Source of the DNA: a virus
DNA length: 64,000 nucleotides
Reading direction: 5' to 3' (one strand)
Virus record (IMG/VR): IMGVR_UViG_3300032313_001158
Coordinates: 1-64,000 of that record
Shown here: one piece after another, positions 6,893 to 14,424 of the stretch
How the letters are laid out: each line of letters opens with the position of its first letter
Position numbering within the stretch: position 1 is the stretch's first letter
The notes under the pieces: generated by a model
Databases searched by the model: none
What the model saw: the letters and a program-made list of their open reading frames with translations, nothing else
What the model was told of the DNA's origin: nothing
Program-made: the position numbers and the translations under genes

Positions 6893-9204
6893 GTCACAGG
6901 TACTATGGTAAATGGACCACGGTCTCTAACTTCAGCTGGTGCAGTATTAATCATCCAATTTCTTGCATACTGATTGGCATCACTTTGTGCCGTGGTATTG
7001 ATAAACGAATACACTTCTTGGTCATTGCGATCTAGTATGAGCCATCTGGCATTGCCTGGTGGTAAGTTGTCTGAACCACGAGCAGATTGTTGCTGTACCT
7101 GAGAAGCTGCTCCCGGTGTTGTTCTTAGATTGAATCCTTCTCTAGGTAAGCCGGGATTTCTAATAGCATCCTGCCAGATTCTAAATGCTTGCACCGCTTG
7201 TTCTTCAGTGTTGGCCGTAAATCTATAAACGGTATTTTGACTGGATATGTTATATATTTCCCAATTACCGTCGGCAGTATCCAGTGCAGGCATTTGCGCT
7301 GCCAGTCGTTGACGCTGTAGATCTTGTGTACTGCCTGACACAGCACCAGCTGGCACTGGTTCTCCTGATCTAGCTTGTATAGGTCTCATCTGTGGGCGAA
7401 CATACACACGATCATCAAACCCTGTTTCCTCCTGCCATCTTGCAGCATGGCGTTCGGCATCAGCAACAGCATTGCCTATTCCACTTATAGTATGCACGAC
7501 TTCGTCGGTAGCTCTACTAACAACTTCCCAAGTTCCAGTAAATTCTTGATCTCTGCTGGGCGTCTGCTGCGGAGTTTCTTCGTATGGACGAATAGGTTCA
7601 GCTTTAACATCATCCTTGCCACGCCATTCTGCATACCCATTTGGGCCGCTGGTTCCTTTTTCAATGGCCTCTTCGGCACTTGTGGCCACAACTTCTACAC
7701 TGGCCCAAATACTGGGTCTATATACACGCCACCAATAGCGTTTACCATCGCCTGGCTTTTGTTTTGTAACTTCACGCTTGGTTTGTATTTGTCTAATAAA
7801 ACTCTTTAGTGCTGATGTAGGCAATTCACCTGCTGCGTACCGGGCAAAGTACTGAATACTGTCATCGTCACCTTTTGGATTTAAAGTTTTGTACAACTTT
7901 TTGTAGTATTCTTGTTTGAATGCGTCAGGTTTGGTAGCAACATCCAGTGCAACTACAGCTCGTAATAATGTGTTCTTTACAGGACCAAGGTCATCACCCA
8001 ACCAGTCTCCGCCCGGACTACGAAACTCAATCCAGTCGCCACGATTGTTAATGCTGACAAATTTTTCTGTTGATCCGGTGTGAATCATCTTGCTGGCCAA
8101 TTGATTAAGACCATTCTGAAACTGACGCATCATTTCTGTGACTTTATCAGGATTACTGCCTGCTTGTGTTCTAATTTTCTGCAATGCAGATTTGCAATAG
8201 TGGTTGCCTTCACGACCAAATTGTTTTAAGATGTACTCGTCGCCTAGGAACATGGCCAATTTTACATAGTCAAGATTCTGTTGATCAGGTACGCTCACGT
8301 TCATGTGTAGTCCAGTGCTGCTGTTGGTATAAGCACCAGCCTGGCTGGCCCATTTTGCTACCTTGTCTATGTCCTCTAACATCTCAGGAACAGTTAGTAC
8401 AGGACTAACAAACTCCAAGCCTGTTTCACCTTCATCTCCTTGCAGACTGCCGTCAGGTTCTACCACATAGTGTCCAGCTTCTCTGCGACCGCCATGATAA
8501 CTAGATGCAGCATTTACTGGTCGACCTATTGCTTGACTAAATTCGTCAGCCACAGCATCAATGCTGATTGCGCCACCACCACCGCCATAATATTCCGGAT
8601 AGGTCCAGTAAGGCCAGTCTAGATTGTATTGATTAGCAAATTCACTCATTGAGCTAATGTCTTGCTCATCTAACCAGCGTTCAAAAAGTGTGTCGGCATC
8701 ATCTCTGAATTCTTGACCAATTTCATCACGGATGTCGTCCTCATTTTGGTCAATGTAGTCTTGAATAGCTTGTTGCAGTTCTCGTTCTGAATCTTCATCG
8801 TAGTCGCTGGGATCAACATTGTCGATAGCAATTTCTCTTATTCTTTCTTGTCCCGCAGGCGACGCAATGAAGTCTTGCTCGGCTTCGTCTATCCAGGAAT
8901 AGAAATCTTCGTTCAAGCTGTCTATTGCTCGTTGTATAGTGCTGGTGCTGTTGCCCATGTCGCCGCCACGGAAGAACGAAATAATGTCACGTTGCCAACC
9001 TCTACCAGTAGGAAAACTTTCATCTGCATCATAGTCAGGTTCTGAATCGTATTCCTCTTCTTCCTTCTCAACACCGGGCACTATTAGCTCAAATTCCATA
9101 CCTGCTCTGGCATCAATGTTCTTGACCATTTTGCTCAAGTTAGTTGGGCTCATATTGAGCTCAAACAATTCATCTTCGGTTAGTTCAAATTCTCTGTATC
9201 TCAT
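6889..9204 (-). CDS. Putative amidoligase with C-terminal repeats, head-packaged
   Basis: A 771-residue protein. It starts MRYREFELTEDELFEL (head-targeting-like). An amidoligase-type fold (glutamine-synthetase/ATP-grasp-like ligases making amide bonds) is split by an acidic insert at about 50-190: the GMEFELIV motif near residue 37, then GHYVVEPDGSL, TGLEFVSPVL and STGLHMNVSVP around 255-310. From about residue 560 there are three roughly 50-residue repeats, each starting W-[EL]-[VI] and containing a conserved AxxxAxxW helix and a closing VxP. Overlaps both neighbours by four bases. Substrate unknown. Confidence 0.65.
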   Translation of the reverse strand: MRYREFELTEDELFELNMSPTNLSKMVKNIDARAGMEFELIVPGVEKEEEEYDSEPDYDADESFPTGRGWQRDIISFFRGGDMGNSTSTIQRAIDSLNEDFYSWIDEAEQDFIASPAGQERIREIAIDNVDPSDYDEDSERELQQAIQDYIDQNEDDIRDEIGQEFRDDADTLFERWLDEQDISSMSEFANQYNLDWPYWTYPEYYGGGGGAISIDAVADEFSQAIGRPVNAASSYHGGRREAGHYVVEPDGSLQGDEGETGLEFVSPVLTVPEMLEDIDKVAKWASQAGAYTNSSTGLHMNVSVPDQQNLDYVKLAMFLGDEYILKQFGREGNHYCKSALQKIRTQAGSNPDKVTEMMRQFQNGLNQLASKMIHTGSTEKFVSINNRGDWIEFRSPGGDWLGDDLGPVKNTLLRAVVALDVATKPDAFKQEYYKKLYKTLNPKGDDDSIQYFARYAAGELPTSALKSFIRQIQTKREVTKQKPGDGKRYWWRVYRPSIWASVEVVATSAEEAIEKGTSGPNGYAEWRGKDDVKAEPIRPYEETPQQTPSRDQEFTGTWEVVSRATDEVVHTISGIGNAVADAERHAARWQEETGFDDRVYVRPQMRPIQARSGEPVPAGAVSGSTQDLQRQRLAAQMPALDTADGNWEIYNISSQNTVYRFTANTEEQAVQAFRIWQDAIRNPGLPREGFNLRTTPGAASQVQQQSARGSDNLPPGNARWLILDRNDQEVYSFINTTAQSDANQYARNWMINTAPAEVRDRGPFTIVPVT

Positions 9205-9653
9205 GTTCTGTACTTTTCTTTTTCAATGCTAGGTAACAATGCATTAGATTTATTTTTTGTTGGTTGTTCCTTGGGTTCGAACCAGTCAATGTTTTTGCTT
9301 TTTTCAGCATCTAGTTCCACGTCTCTAGTGGGTATTCCTTTCAAATCTCGTACTGGAACCTTACCGCCTCGCGACTTAGGTGCTGCTGCCCAATATTCAT
9401 CACGTGGTGCATTGGTGTATATTTTTCTGGGATCAATCGATTTTTTTGTATCAACGGCGGGCTTTGATGGTGCCCATGGTGTATCTGGTACAGTGTATCT
9501 TGGTCCTGTGTTGGTTGGTTGACTGGCAGCAAAAGTTGATTCTGGCCCACTTTTTATATCTTGTACTCGCATTTGTTCGCGCCACTGGACAATTTCTCGT
9601 GGATCCATATGCACCCAGTCTTCGCGCTCTGTTATGAATTCTTGAGCTCTCAT
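9201..9653 (-). CDS. Disordered basic protein with head-targeting-like N-terminus
   Basis: A 150-residue protein, largely disordered, rich in Pro, Lys, Arg and Asp. It begins MRAQEFITERED, close to the T4 targeting peptide with an ITE cleavage site. The remainder has no hydrophobic core: repeated short motifs such as RYTVPDTPWAPSKP and DPRKIYTN look like linear interaction segments. It overlaps the genes on both sides by four bases. An internal head protein or a DNA-condensing partner are possible; function not established. Confidence 0.6.
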   Translation of the reverse strand: MRAQEFITEREDWVHMDPREIVQWREQMRVQDIKSGPESTFAASQPTNTGPRYTVPDTPWAPSKPAVDTKKSIDPRKIYTNAPRDEYWAAAPKSRGGKVPVRDLKGIPTRDVELDAEKSKNIDWFEPKEQPTKNKSNALLPSIEKEKYRT

Positions 9654-10651
9654 TCAATGATCTCCGGATGCATTTTTCCGTACAACTTCATAAGATATCC
9701 GGCCATGGCATCGGCTTCTTGTTCAATAGGCGATCCTGGGTAGGCCTGATCACCAATGATCCGGTTGTCTTCGTGTTGTTTACGATGTGTCAATTCATGC
9801 GCCACAGTACGCATGATATCAATCATGTTTCTATTGCCAGTGTAGATCCACATGATATCTTTGTTGTTGTTATAGTATCCAGTATGATGTTGATCTGGAC
9901 CTTCTTTGTCATCCTGGAATCTGATACGTGGTAATTCTTGTCGGATGTCGAGTTTTTCAACGCACCATGCAACGAAGTCACGCAGTTGCTCTTCGTGTTC
10001 TTGGAAGGTGCTTTCGTTTATTTTTTTGTCTGGTGCAACTGCAACTGGTAATCCTCGATTCAAACTGGGTGTCAATTCCAGGCGATCTGGTTCGCGAAGT
10101 CCTTTAAGAATTTCTAGCGCACGTCGTAACCCTGCGGCCACAACATCTAGTCCATTCTCGTCTGCTTGATATTTGATACCAATTCCACCAGCAGCTTCCC
10201 ATTTGATGATGTTGTCTTTGCGATCATCAATTAGTATGTTGGGTGTACCGTCTGGCTGTGTTGCATGTCGTTCTTTGCGTGATTCTATCAAGATCCGATT
10301 GGGTTGCGGATTCAAGTTGGCCTGTATCCACCGTGTTTTTTGTACGCCCGAGTTTTCGTGATCACCACGCAACGGACTGGAACAAATGCTGTAACCACCA
10401 AAAATTTTAACCACCATGGCAACTAGTTTATCTGCACTAGCAAACTTGGGTAATCTATAAAAGAAGTCGGTGCCTACCATTTTGTTCAGGGTAGGATCAT
10501 TTTTGGCTGGTGGAACGTCTCTATAGCTGCTACCCGGGGGTAACCCTGCAAGTACAGCATATTCTGCAAAGAAGTCAGCTAGTACTCCGTCCATGTCCAG
10601 GAATATTTCTGTGCGACCTCTGGGTTTTTGTTCAATTTCAAATAAGCGCAT
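9650..10651 (-). CDS. HAD phosphatase fused to zincin-like HExxH domain
   Basis: A 333-residue fusion. Residues 1-8 (MRLFEIEQ) resemble the head-targeting start. Residues 15-195 are a HAD-family 5'-nucleotidase-like domain: FLDMDGVLADFF gives nucleophile Asp19 and acid/base Asp21, SSP supplies motif II and LIDDRKDN supplies motif IV. Residues about 210-333 are a metallopeptidase-like domain with HELTH (His285, Glu286, His289) and a downstream EQEADA supplying a third ligand at about 310-314. First gene of the five-gene operon; the late promoter is only five bases upstream, with no ribosome binding site. Confidence 0.7.
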   Translation of the reverse strand: MRLFEIEQKPRGRTEIFLDMDGVLADFFAEYAVLAGLPPGSSYRDVPPAKNDPTLNKMVGTDFFYRLPKFASADKLVAMVVKIFGGYSICSSPLRGDHENSGVQKTRWIQANLNPQPNRILIESRKERHATQPDGTPNILIDDRKDNIIKWEAAGGIGIKYQADENGLDVVAAGLRRALEILKGLREPDRLELTPSLNRGLPVAVAPDKKINESTFQEHEEQLRDFVAWCVEKLDIRQELPRIRFQDDKEGPDQHHTGYYNNNKDIMWIYTGNRNMIDIMRTVAHELTHRKQHEDNRIIGDQAYPGSPIEQEADAMAGYLMKLYGKMHPEIIE

Positions 10652-10655
10652 TTTG

Positions 10656-10663
10656 TATTTATG
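10656..10663 (-). promoter_or_regulatory. T4-type late promoter of the packaged-enzyme operon
   Basis: CATAAATA on the minus strand; transcription expected about six bases downstream, at or next to the ATG at 10651, giving a leaderless or near-leaderless mRNA. Confidence 0.7.
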
Positions 10664-10665
10664 GG

Positions 10666-11529
10666 TTAAGAAAAATCAACTGCTTTTACAAATTGTCTAG
10701 TTTCTAAGTTTTTCAAGACGTTGACTGGGTATTCTAAATCAGCTACAGGTATGCTTCCTATACTTTTTGCTAAACTATTCCAAGTATATCCTATGGACAT
10801 AAAAAAATCTTGATGTTGGTCATAATATGTTCTTAACTGATTTTCTAAATTGTTATCATCATCCCAAAAACGTACAACAAAGTCTGCAGAATAATGCCAG
10901 AAAGGTTGAAATGCTGCAGGCTCTATATACGAGTCGTTGTCCATCATCAAATCAAACAATGTTTTACCAATTTCTACATAGTTAATATATACTGTTCCAA
11001 ATTTGACACTTGGTTCAAAGTATTTGTAATCATCCAACTCGAGCGTTTCTGTTTTAGGAAGTCCAAAATAGGTGACAACATGCCTTGGATGTGCTCCTCT
11101 GGCAATACTTTCGCAGCGATGTACCAACAAATTCAAATCACACAAGGCTTGTTTGTATTCTGTATTGGGATCTGTTTTATCCAACAATCCATGTTCAATT
11201 TCGAATATGTGATGTAATTTGTTTAATGTGTCCTGATCGCTGACGCATTGTAAACCATAATCAATCGTAGTCCAACGGTTTAACTTGTCTATTAGAGCAT
11301 TTATGTCAGTTAGTGCGTTGTTGATCTGTTCTTGTATGCTGCCAAACCCGTAGAATCTAGCAGGATCATCAATTGGGTAGCCTATTTTTTGCGCTGTTAA
11401 TACTCGCTCCGCCCACTTATAGGCAATTTGAGTATTTCTTAGGCAAAAAGTTAACACCATCTCGTCGGATTTATCCAATGGGTTTGCATAAGTTATATGC
11501 AGATATTTTAAACTTTGAAAATTTAACAT
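10666..11529 (-). CDS. Conserved phage protein, unknown function
   Basis: A 287-residue soluble, mostly helical protein, rich in Tyr, Asp and Leu. Recognisable segments include TFCLRNTQIAYKWAERV, LNLLVHRCESIARG and a C-terminal FFMSIGYTWNSLAKSIG. It resembles hypothetical proteins from T4-like aquatic phages, without a known function. Start at 11529 has an AT-rich leader and no clear ribosome binding site. It ends just before the late promoter of the next operon and is preceded by the terminator at 11571-11608, so it must have its own promoter in 11530-11570, which I could not identify. Confidence 0.7.
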   Translation of the reverse strand: MLNFQSLKYLHITYANPLDKSDEMVLTFCLRNTQIAYKWAERVLTAQKIGYPIDDPARFYGFGSIQEQINNALTDINALIDKLNRWTTIDYGLQCVSDQDTLNKLHHIFEIEHGLLDKTDPNTEYKQALCDLNLLVHRCESIARGAHPRHVVTYFGLPKTETLELDDYKYFEPSVKFGTVYINYVEIGKTLFDLMMDNDSYIEPAAFQPFWHYSADFVVRFWDDDNNLENQLRTYYDQHQDFFMSIGYTWNSLAKSIGSIPVADLEYPVNVLKNLETRQFVKAVDFS

Positions 11530-11570
11530 TTATTAAAAATTTGATATTTGAAACAACTTGCATCTTGACG

Positions 11571-11608
11571 TAAAAAAACTCCCGTAGTATTTAACTAGGG
11601 GAGTTTTG
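11571..11608 (-). terminator. Rho-independent terminator
   Basis: On the minus strand the stem CTCCCCTAG / CTACGGGAG with a short loop is followed by seven T. It ends the lipoprotein operon. Confidence 0.8.
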
Positions 11609-11626
11609 GATGAGTTTTATTTAATA

Positions 11627-12184
11627 TTAATTTTTATCTAAGGCATTAAATGCACGTTCCGATCGCTCTGCTGTATTTTTACCGGCTTGCAGTTGATCCT
11701 TGCGAGTCTGTAGTTTGTTGGCATCGCCGGTTGGTAATGCAACCAAAACATAAGTCCGGAATCGACCGTTTTCTGAAACACGTACAGTATCAACAGTTTC
11801 TGCACCAGTGATATCAACTCGGCGGCACATGCTGCGAATTGCCACTTCACTGTTTTCTGTGCTGGCTGATTCTGTATCGTTCATGTACACTTTGCTGCTC
11901 TTGTCAACTTCACCACCTGCTGCCATACAAATCTGACTGTATGCAATAGTTTTTGCCTTCATGTCCGACATAGCAAAATCTCTACTGATGGCAGAACCAT
12001 TGGCATAAACTGCATTATTGGATTTAGGCAGTTCGGTCATCCACTTGGGTGCCCGATCAATTGCTCGGTCTACGGCCTTTTCTTGACGCTCACGCTCGTA
12101 GTCAGCACGTTTATCATAAGTGTTAGTTGTACCGCAAGCAGTAACAAGTGCAATTAACGGAACTACAAAAAGAAGCTTTTTCAT
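11627..12184 (-). CDS. LPP20-like outer-membrane lipoprotein
   Basis: A 185-residue lipoprotein. Signal peptide MKKLLFVVPLIALVTAC with lipobox LVTAC (lipidated Cys17). The mature part resembles the LPP20 lipoprotein family: PKWMTELPKSNNAVYANGSA, an alpha/beta section with conserved cysteines, and YVLVALP. Such proteins are usually bacterial, and their role on a phage is probably envelope modification or superinfection exclusion (inference). It has AAGGA before the ATG, lies 8 bases after the entericidin-like gene, and is followed by a terminator. High similarity to a host gene is likely but not tested. Confidence 0.75.
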   Translation of the reverse strand: MKKLLFVVPLIALVTACGTTNTYDKRADYERERQEKAVDRAIDRAPKWMTELPKSNNAVYANGSAISRDFAMSDMKAKTIAYSQICMAAGGEVDKSSKVYMNDTESASTENSEVAIRSMCRRVDITGAETVDTVRVSENGRFRTYVLVALPTGDANKLQTRKDQLQAGKNTAERSERAFNALDKN

Positions 12185-12192
12185 ATCAATCC

Positions 12193-12315
12193 TTATTTAG
12201 ATTTAATCCAATCACCGACGCGACTAAGATCACTACCAGCACCACTTATAGTCCCGCCCACTGTACCACAACCTGTCAAGGCTGCTACCAACAACAAAAC
12301 AATTAAAGTACGCAT
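12193..12315 (-). CDS. Entericidin-like small lipoprotein
   Basis: A 40-residue lipoprotein. Signal sequence MRTLIVLLLVAALTGC with lipobox LTGC (Cys16), then a short mature peptide GTVGGTISGAGSDLSRVGDW of the entericidin/EcnAB kind. In bacteria these form small amphipathic membrane lipoproteins linked to toxin-antidote behaviour and envelope stress. AAAGGG lies upstream of the ATG. Sits between the secreted 201-aa protein and the LPP20-like lipoprotein, within the same operon. Confidence 0.75.
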   Translation of the reverse strand: MRTLIVLLLVAALTGCGTVGGTISGAGSDLSRVGDWIKSK

Positions 12316-12344
12316 ATTATACCCTTTCTATTAGAATTTGTCAA
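12316..12344 (-). promoter_or_regulatory. Possible internal sigma70 promoter
   Basis: TTGACA (12339-12344), 17 bases, TATAAT (12316-12321) on the minus strand. The match is perfect, but the -10 box touches the ATG of the entericidin gene, so a transcript from it would start inside that gene and mainly serve the LPP20-like gene. Could be chance. Confidence 0.35.
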
Positions 12345-12936
12345 CCACAGTCCATTCATCCCGGATTATACATCCAACAATTTGCCACTGCATCAAATTA
12401 TTGGTTCGAGTATCTATATCCGATTCCAAGAAATATCTGCACATGGCGCCTTTGTACTCAAACGGTTGACTGTTCGGTACAGATTTCAATTCGCTAATTT
12501 TAAAGGTATCAAATTTTTTGAGTCCTTTTCGCAATTGAGGAGTTTGAAAGTCATTGCAGTACAAGGTTTGACTGGACTGTACCGCTGTACCTTCTACCTT
12601 CTCCAAAATTTTAGTTCTACCCACTTGCATGGCCTGCGAACATATTTGATCTGTACTGTCTGTTATTGGTCCTTGGCTTTCGCCTCGGCCATCATACCAT
12701 TTGTTGTTGATACGAGCACGAAACATAACTGTACATACCTGCTGTCGCGAATCCACAGTTTTAACAAATTTTTGTAAATCAACTATTTCTCGTATCTCGG
12801 ATCGGGCCTGATTGACTGTAACTGCTTCTTGATAACACTCAGCTGCTGCTGTCAAAGGCAGAACGAGCATCAGCGCAAATTTAATCGCCGTTGTTGTTCT
12901 TCCAGGTATCTTCGATCTGCATCTTGTATTGGACAA
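12331..12936 (-). CDS. Secreted periplasmic protein, unknown function
   Basis: A 201-residue protein with a Sec signal peptide: basic n-region (RCRSKIPGR), hydrophobic KFALMLVLPLTAAA and cleavage before ECYQ. The mature part has six or more cysteines, suggesting disulphides, and mixed alpha/beta character (VCTVMFRARINNKWYDG). The start is set at TTG 12936 because GAGGG stands five bases upstream and the signal peptide needs this n-region; an internal ATG would remove it. It overlaps the end of the preceding lipoprotein gene by 67 bases. Confidence 0.65.
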   Translation of the reverse strand: MSNTRCRSKIPGRTTTAIKFALMLVLPLTAAAECYQEAVTVNQARSEIREIVDLQKFVKTVDSRQQVCTVMFRARINNKWYDGRGESQGPITDSTDQICSQAMQVGRTKILEKVEGTAVQSSQTLYCNDFQTPQLRKGLKKFDTFKISELKSVPNSQPFEYKGAMCRYFLESDIDTRTNNLMQWQIVGCIIRDEWTVVDKF

Positions 12937-13247
12937 TTTTCCCTCAACTCTCTTTGTGCATGTTTAATCATGACTTCATGTTTTGAATCCATTGTATCGG
13001 CACTGTCTTGCATAGTACCATTATACAAATTTAATGCTATGCCCGTAATGCCAGTCATTTGAAGTGCCACTTTTAGTCTATCCGTTTGACTGTATTTTTG
13101 GCTTTCCAAAAATTTATACTGCTCTTCTCTTCGATTGCAATCCACTTTGAATGTTCTTAACTCATCAAAACTCATTCTAGTAGGTGTTATTGTACTAGCA
13201 CAAGCACACTGAGAAAAGCAAATAGCAACAATCAATAATTTTTTCAT
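12870..13247 (-). CDS. Small lipoprotein
   Basis: A 125-residue lipoprotein beginning MKKLLIVAICFSQCAC; the lipobox is SQCA/C-like around Cys14-Cys16. The mature part is helical and charged (REEQYKFLESQ, ADRRYLEEQQRRLNLR), possibly a periplasmic coiled coil. The ATG at 13247 overlaps the stop of the upstream gene (ATGA); an alternative ATG two codons earlier (13253) is possible. Function unknown; belongs to the envelope operon. Confidence 0.7.
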   Translation of the reverse strand: MKKLLIVAICFSQCACASTITPTRMSFDELRTFKVDCNRREEQYKFLESQKYSQTDRLKVALQMTGITGIALNLYNGTMQDSADTMDSKHEVMIKHAQRELRENCPIQDADRRYLEEQQRRLNLR

Positions 13248-13456
13248 TGACATTCTTTCTGTAGATTCCAGAATATCTGTCTTATGCGTCTGCGCCCTTC
13301 AATGTCGTCAGCTGACAATTGTGCTTCAGACCGAGCTAGCAAGGACTCTTGATGCTTTTTGTTATAACAGTCAGCATACCAAGTTGATGTGTCAGGTGCA
13401 TGTCTGGTAGCACACGCCGACACAATCAAACAAACCAAAACAATTAGCAATTTCAT
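13244..13456 (-). CDS. Small lipoprotein
   Basis: A 70-residue lipoprotein: MKLLIVLVCLIVSAC with lipobox VSAC (Cys15). The short mature part is charged and helical (ESLLARSEAQLSADDIEGRRR) and ends QKECQ. It overlaps both neighbours by four bases (ATGA), so translation of the run of genes from 13608 downward is coupled. No homologue recognised. Confidence 0.75.
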   Translation of the reverse strand: MKLLIVLVCLIVSACATRHAPDTSTWYADCYNKKHQESLLARSEAQLSADDIEGRRRIRQIFWNLQKECQ

Positions 13457-13608
13457 TTTTGCTTTTTAGGCATAACTGCTGCCTTGAACACTGACATAGC
13501 AGTTGGTTCGTTGCAACCTGCATTGCGTTGAATATACCTAACTGCATCTCGGCTGTTAAGTTGCAGGATAAAAACTGCTTCGTCGGCGAATCGTTGCGCT
13601 TGTGTCAT
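13453..13608 (-). CDS. Small protein, unknown function
   Basis: A 51-residue protein, MTQAQRFADEAVFILQ at the start and KAAVMPKKQK at the end. AAGGAAAAG precedes the ATG at a suitable distance, and the stop overlaps the next gene's start (ATGA), which supports its reality despite its size. No signal peptide; probably a cytosolic first member of the lipoprotein operon. Function unknown. Confidence 0.65.
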   Translation of the reverse strand: MTQAQRFADEAVFILQLNSRDAVRYIQRNAGCNEPTAMSVFKAAVMPKKQK

Positions 13609-13620
13609 ATTATCTTTTCC

Positions 13621-13995
13621 TTACCAAGATGAGTTGTAAAAAACTTTTAAACCTGTAAAAATCTCTGCTCGTGCTTTGCGAACAAATTCCAAATCTTGCT
13701 CACGATAATACGCATCGCTATCGTCACCAAAGAAGAAACCTCGTGTGGCTGGAAGATGTCCGTTTTTAACATCTGCTTCCAGTCTATCCAAATCTTCCCA
13801 GGTTAGTTCAATTTCAACACCGTTAAACATAGGGTCGTCAGAGTTAGCAAGCGGAAAACCTTTCTCGTGCCACAGTTGTTCCATCCAACCATGCAGATTA
13901 GGATGTTTACGCCAGTAAGCCAATTCACGACTGTCAGATTCTGATGTGTGATCATAAGGTTTGGCAGCTACATACGCATACATGTCAAGTCCCAC
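13621..13995 (-). CDS. Conserved phage protein (WRKHPNLHGWME family)
   Basis: A 124-residue acidic protein starting at GTG 13995 (M)GLDMYAYVAAKP, with GGAGG upstream. Typical blocks are AYWRKHPNLHGWMEQLW, IELTWEDLDRLEADV and ATRGFFFGDDSDAYY. This family is widespread in phages and bacteria; no biochemical role is known to me. It follows early promoter P4 by about 30 bases, so it is probably expressed early, and may lead transcription into the lipoprotein operon downstream. Confidence 0.8.
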   Translation of the reverse strand: MGLDMYAYVAAKPYDHTSESDSRELAYWRKHPNLHGWMEQLWHEKGFPLANSDDPMFNGVEIELTWEDLDRLEADVKNGHLPATRGFFFGDDSDAYYREQDLEFVRKARAEIFTGLKVFYNSSW

Positions 13996-14026
13996 TACAA
14001 CCTCCGTTGTGTTATTCAGTTTTTAA

Positions 14027-14055
14027 ATTATAGCAAAATGAGTCTTTTTGGTCAA
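14027..14055 (-). promoter_or_regulatory. Early sigma70 promoter P4
   Basis: TTGACC (14050-14055), 17 bases ending CATTTTGC, TATAAT (14027-14032) on the minus strand. The -35 box overlaps the last codons of the upstream gene. Confidence 0.85.
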
Positions 14056-14327
14056 TCTTTTTTTGGCTTTAGTTTGACTACTGTGAGTTTTGCATGTTTG
14101 TTAACAAGTTGGGGACGAATTCTGTTAAATTCTCTGTTTACATAATATTCACAAAGACGATGGCGGCACATGGTAGGTACGTCTTCAAACCCGGGTTCAA
14201 GTATAAATTGATAAGGACTTCGTCCCCAACTTGAGTTGGTAATAAAAGTATGATATGCTTTGCGATGCTCTTTGTTGTTAGCATCAAACACAGTGCCAGG
14301 GCGGCAGTTTAGAAGTAGTTTATTCAT
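14052..14327 (-). CDS. Small basic protein, unknown function
   Basis: A 91-residue basic protein: MNKLLLNCRPGTVFDANNKE, a central YHTFITNSSWGRSPYQF, a CRHRLCEYYVNREF segment with paired cysteines, and a Lys-rich end KLTVVKLKPKKD. The ATG at 14327 was preferred because a longer reading adds a hydrophobic stretch with no ribosome binding site; AGG precedes this ATG. Family not recognised with certainty. Its 3' end carries promoter P4. Confidence 0.6.
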   Translation of the reverse strand: MNKLLLNCRPGTVFDANNKEHRKAYHTFITNSSWGRSPYQFILEPGFEDVPTMCRHRLCEYYVNREFNRIRPQLVNKHAKLTVVKLKPKKD

Positions 14328-14373
14328 TATTATACCTATTAGATTAGTCAATAACGTAGTGAGTATAACATAA

Positions 14374-14398
14374 AGAAAAAGCCCTGTCAAGCAGGGCT
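14374..14398 (-). terminator. Rho-independent terminator
   Basis: Stem AGCCCTG / CAGGGCT with a five-base loop, followed by TTTTTC on the minus strand. It ends the phasin-like gene. Confidence 0.85.
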
Positions 14399-14424
14399 CG
14401 TAAGTGTTGTATTTCTACAACTGT

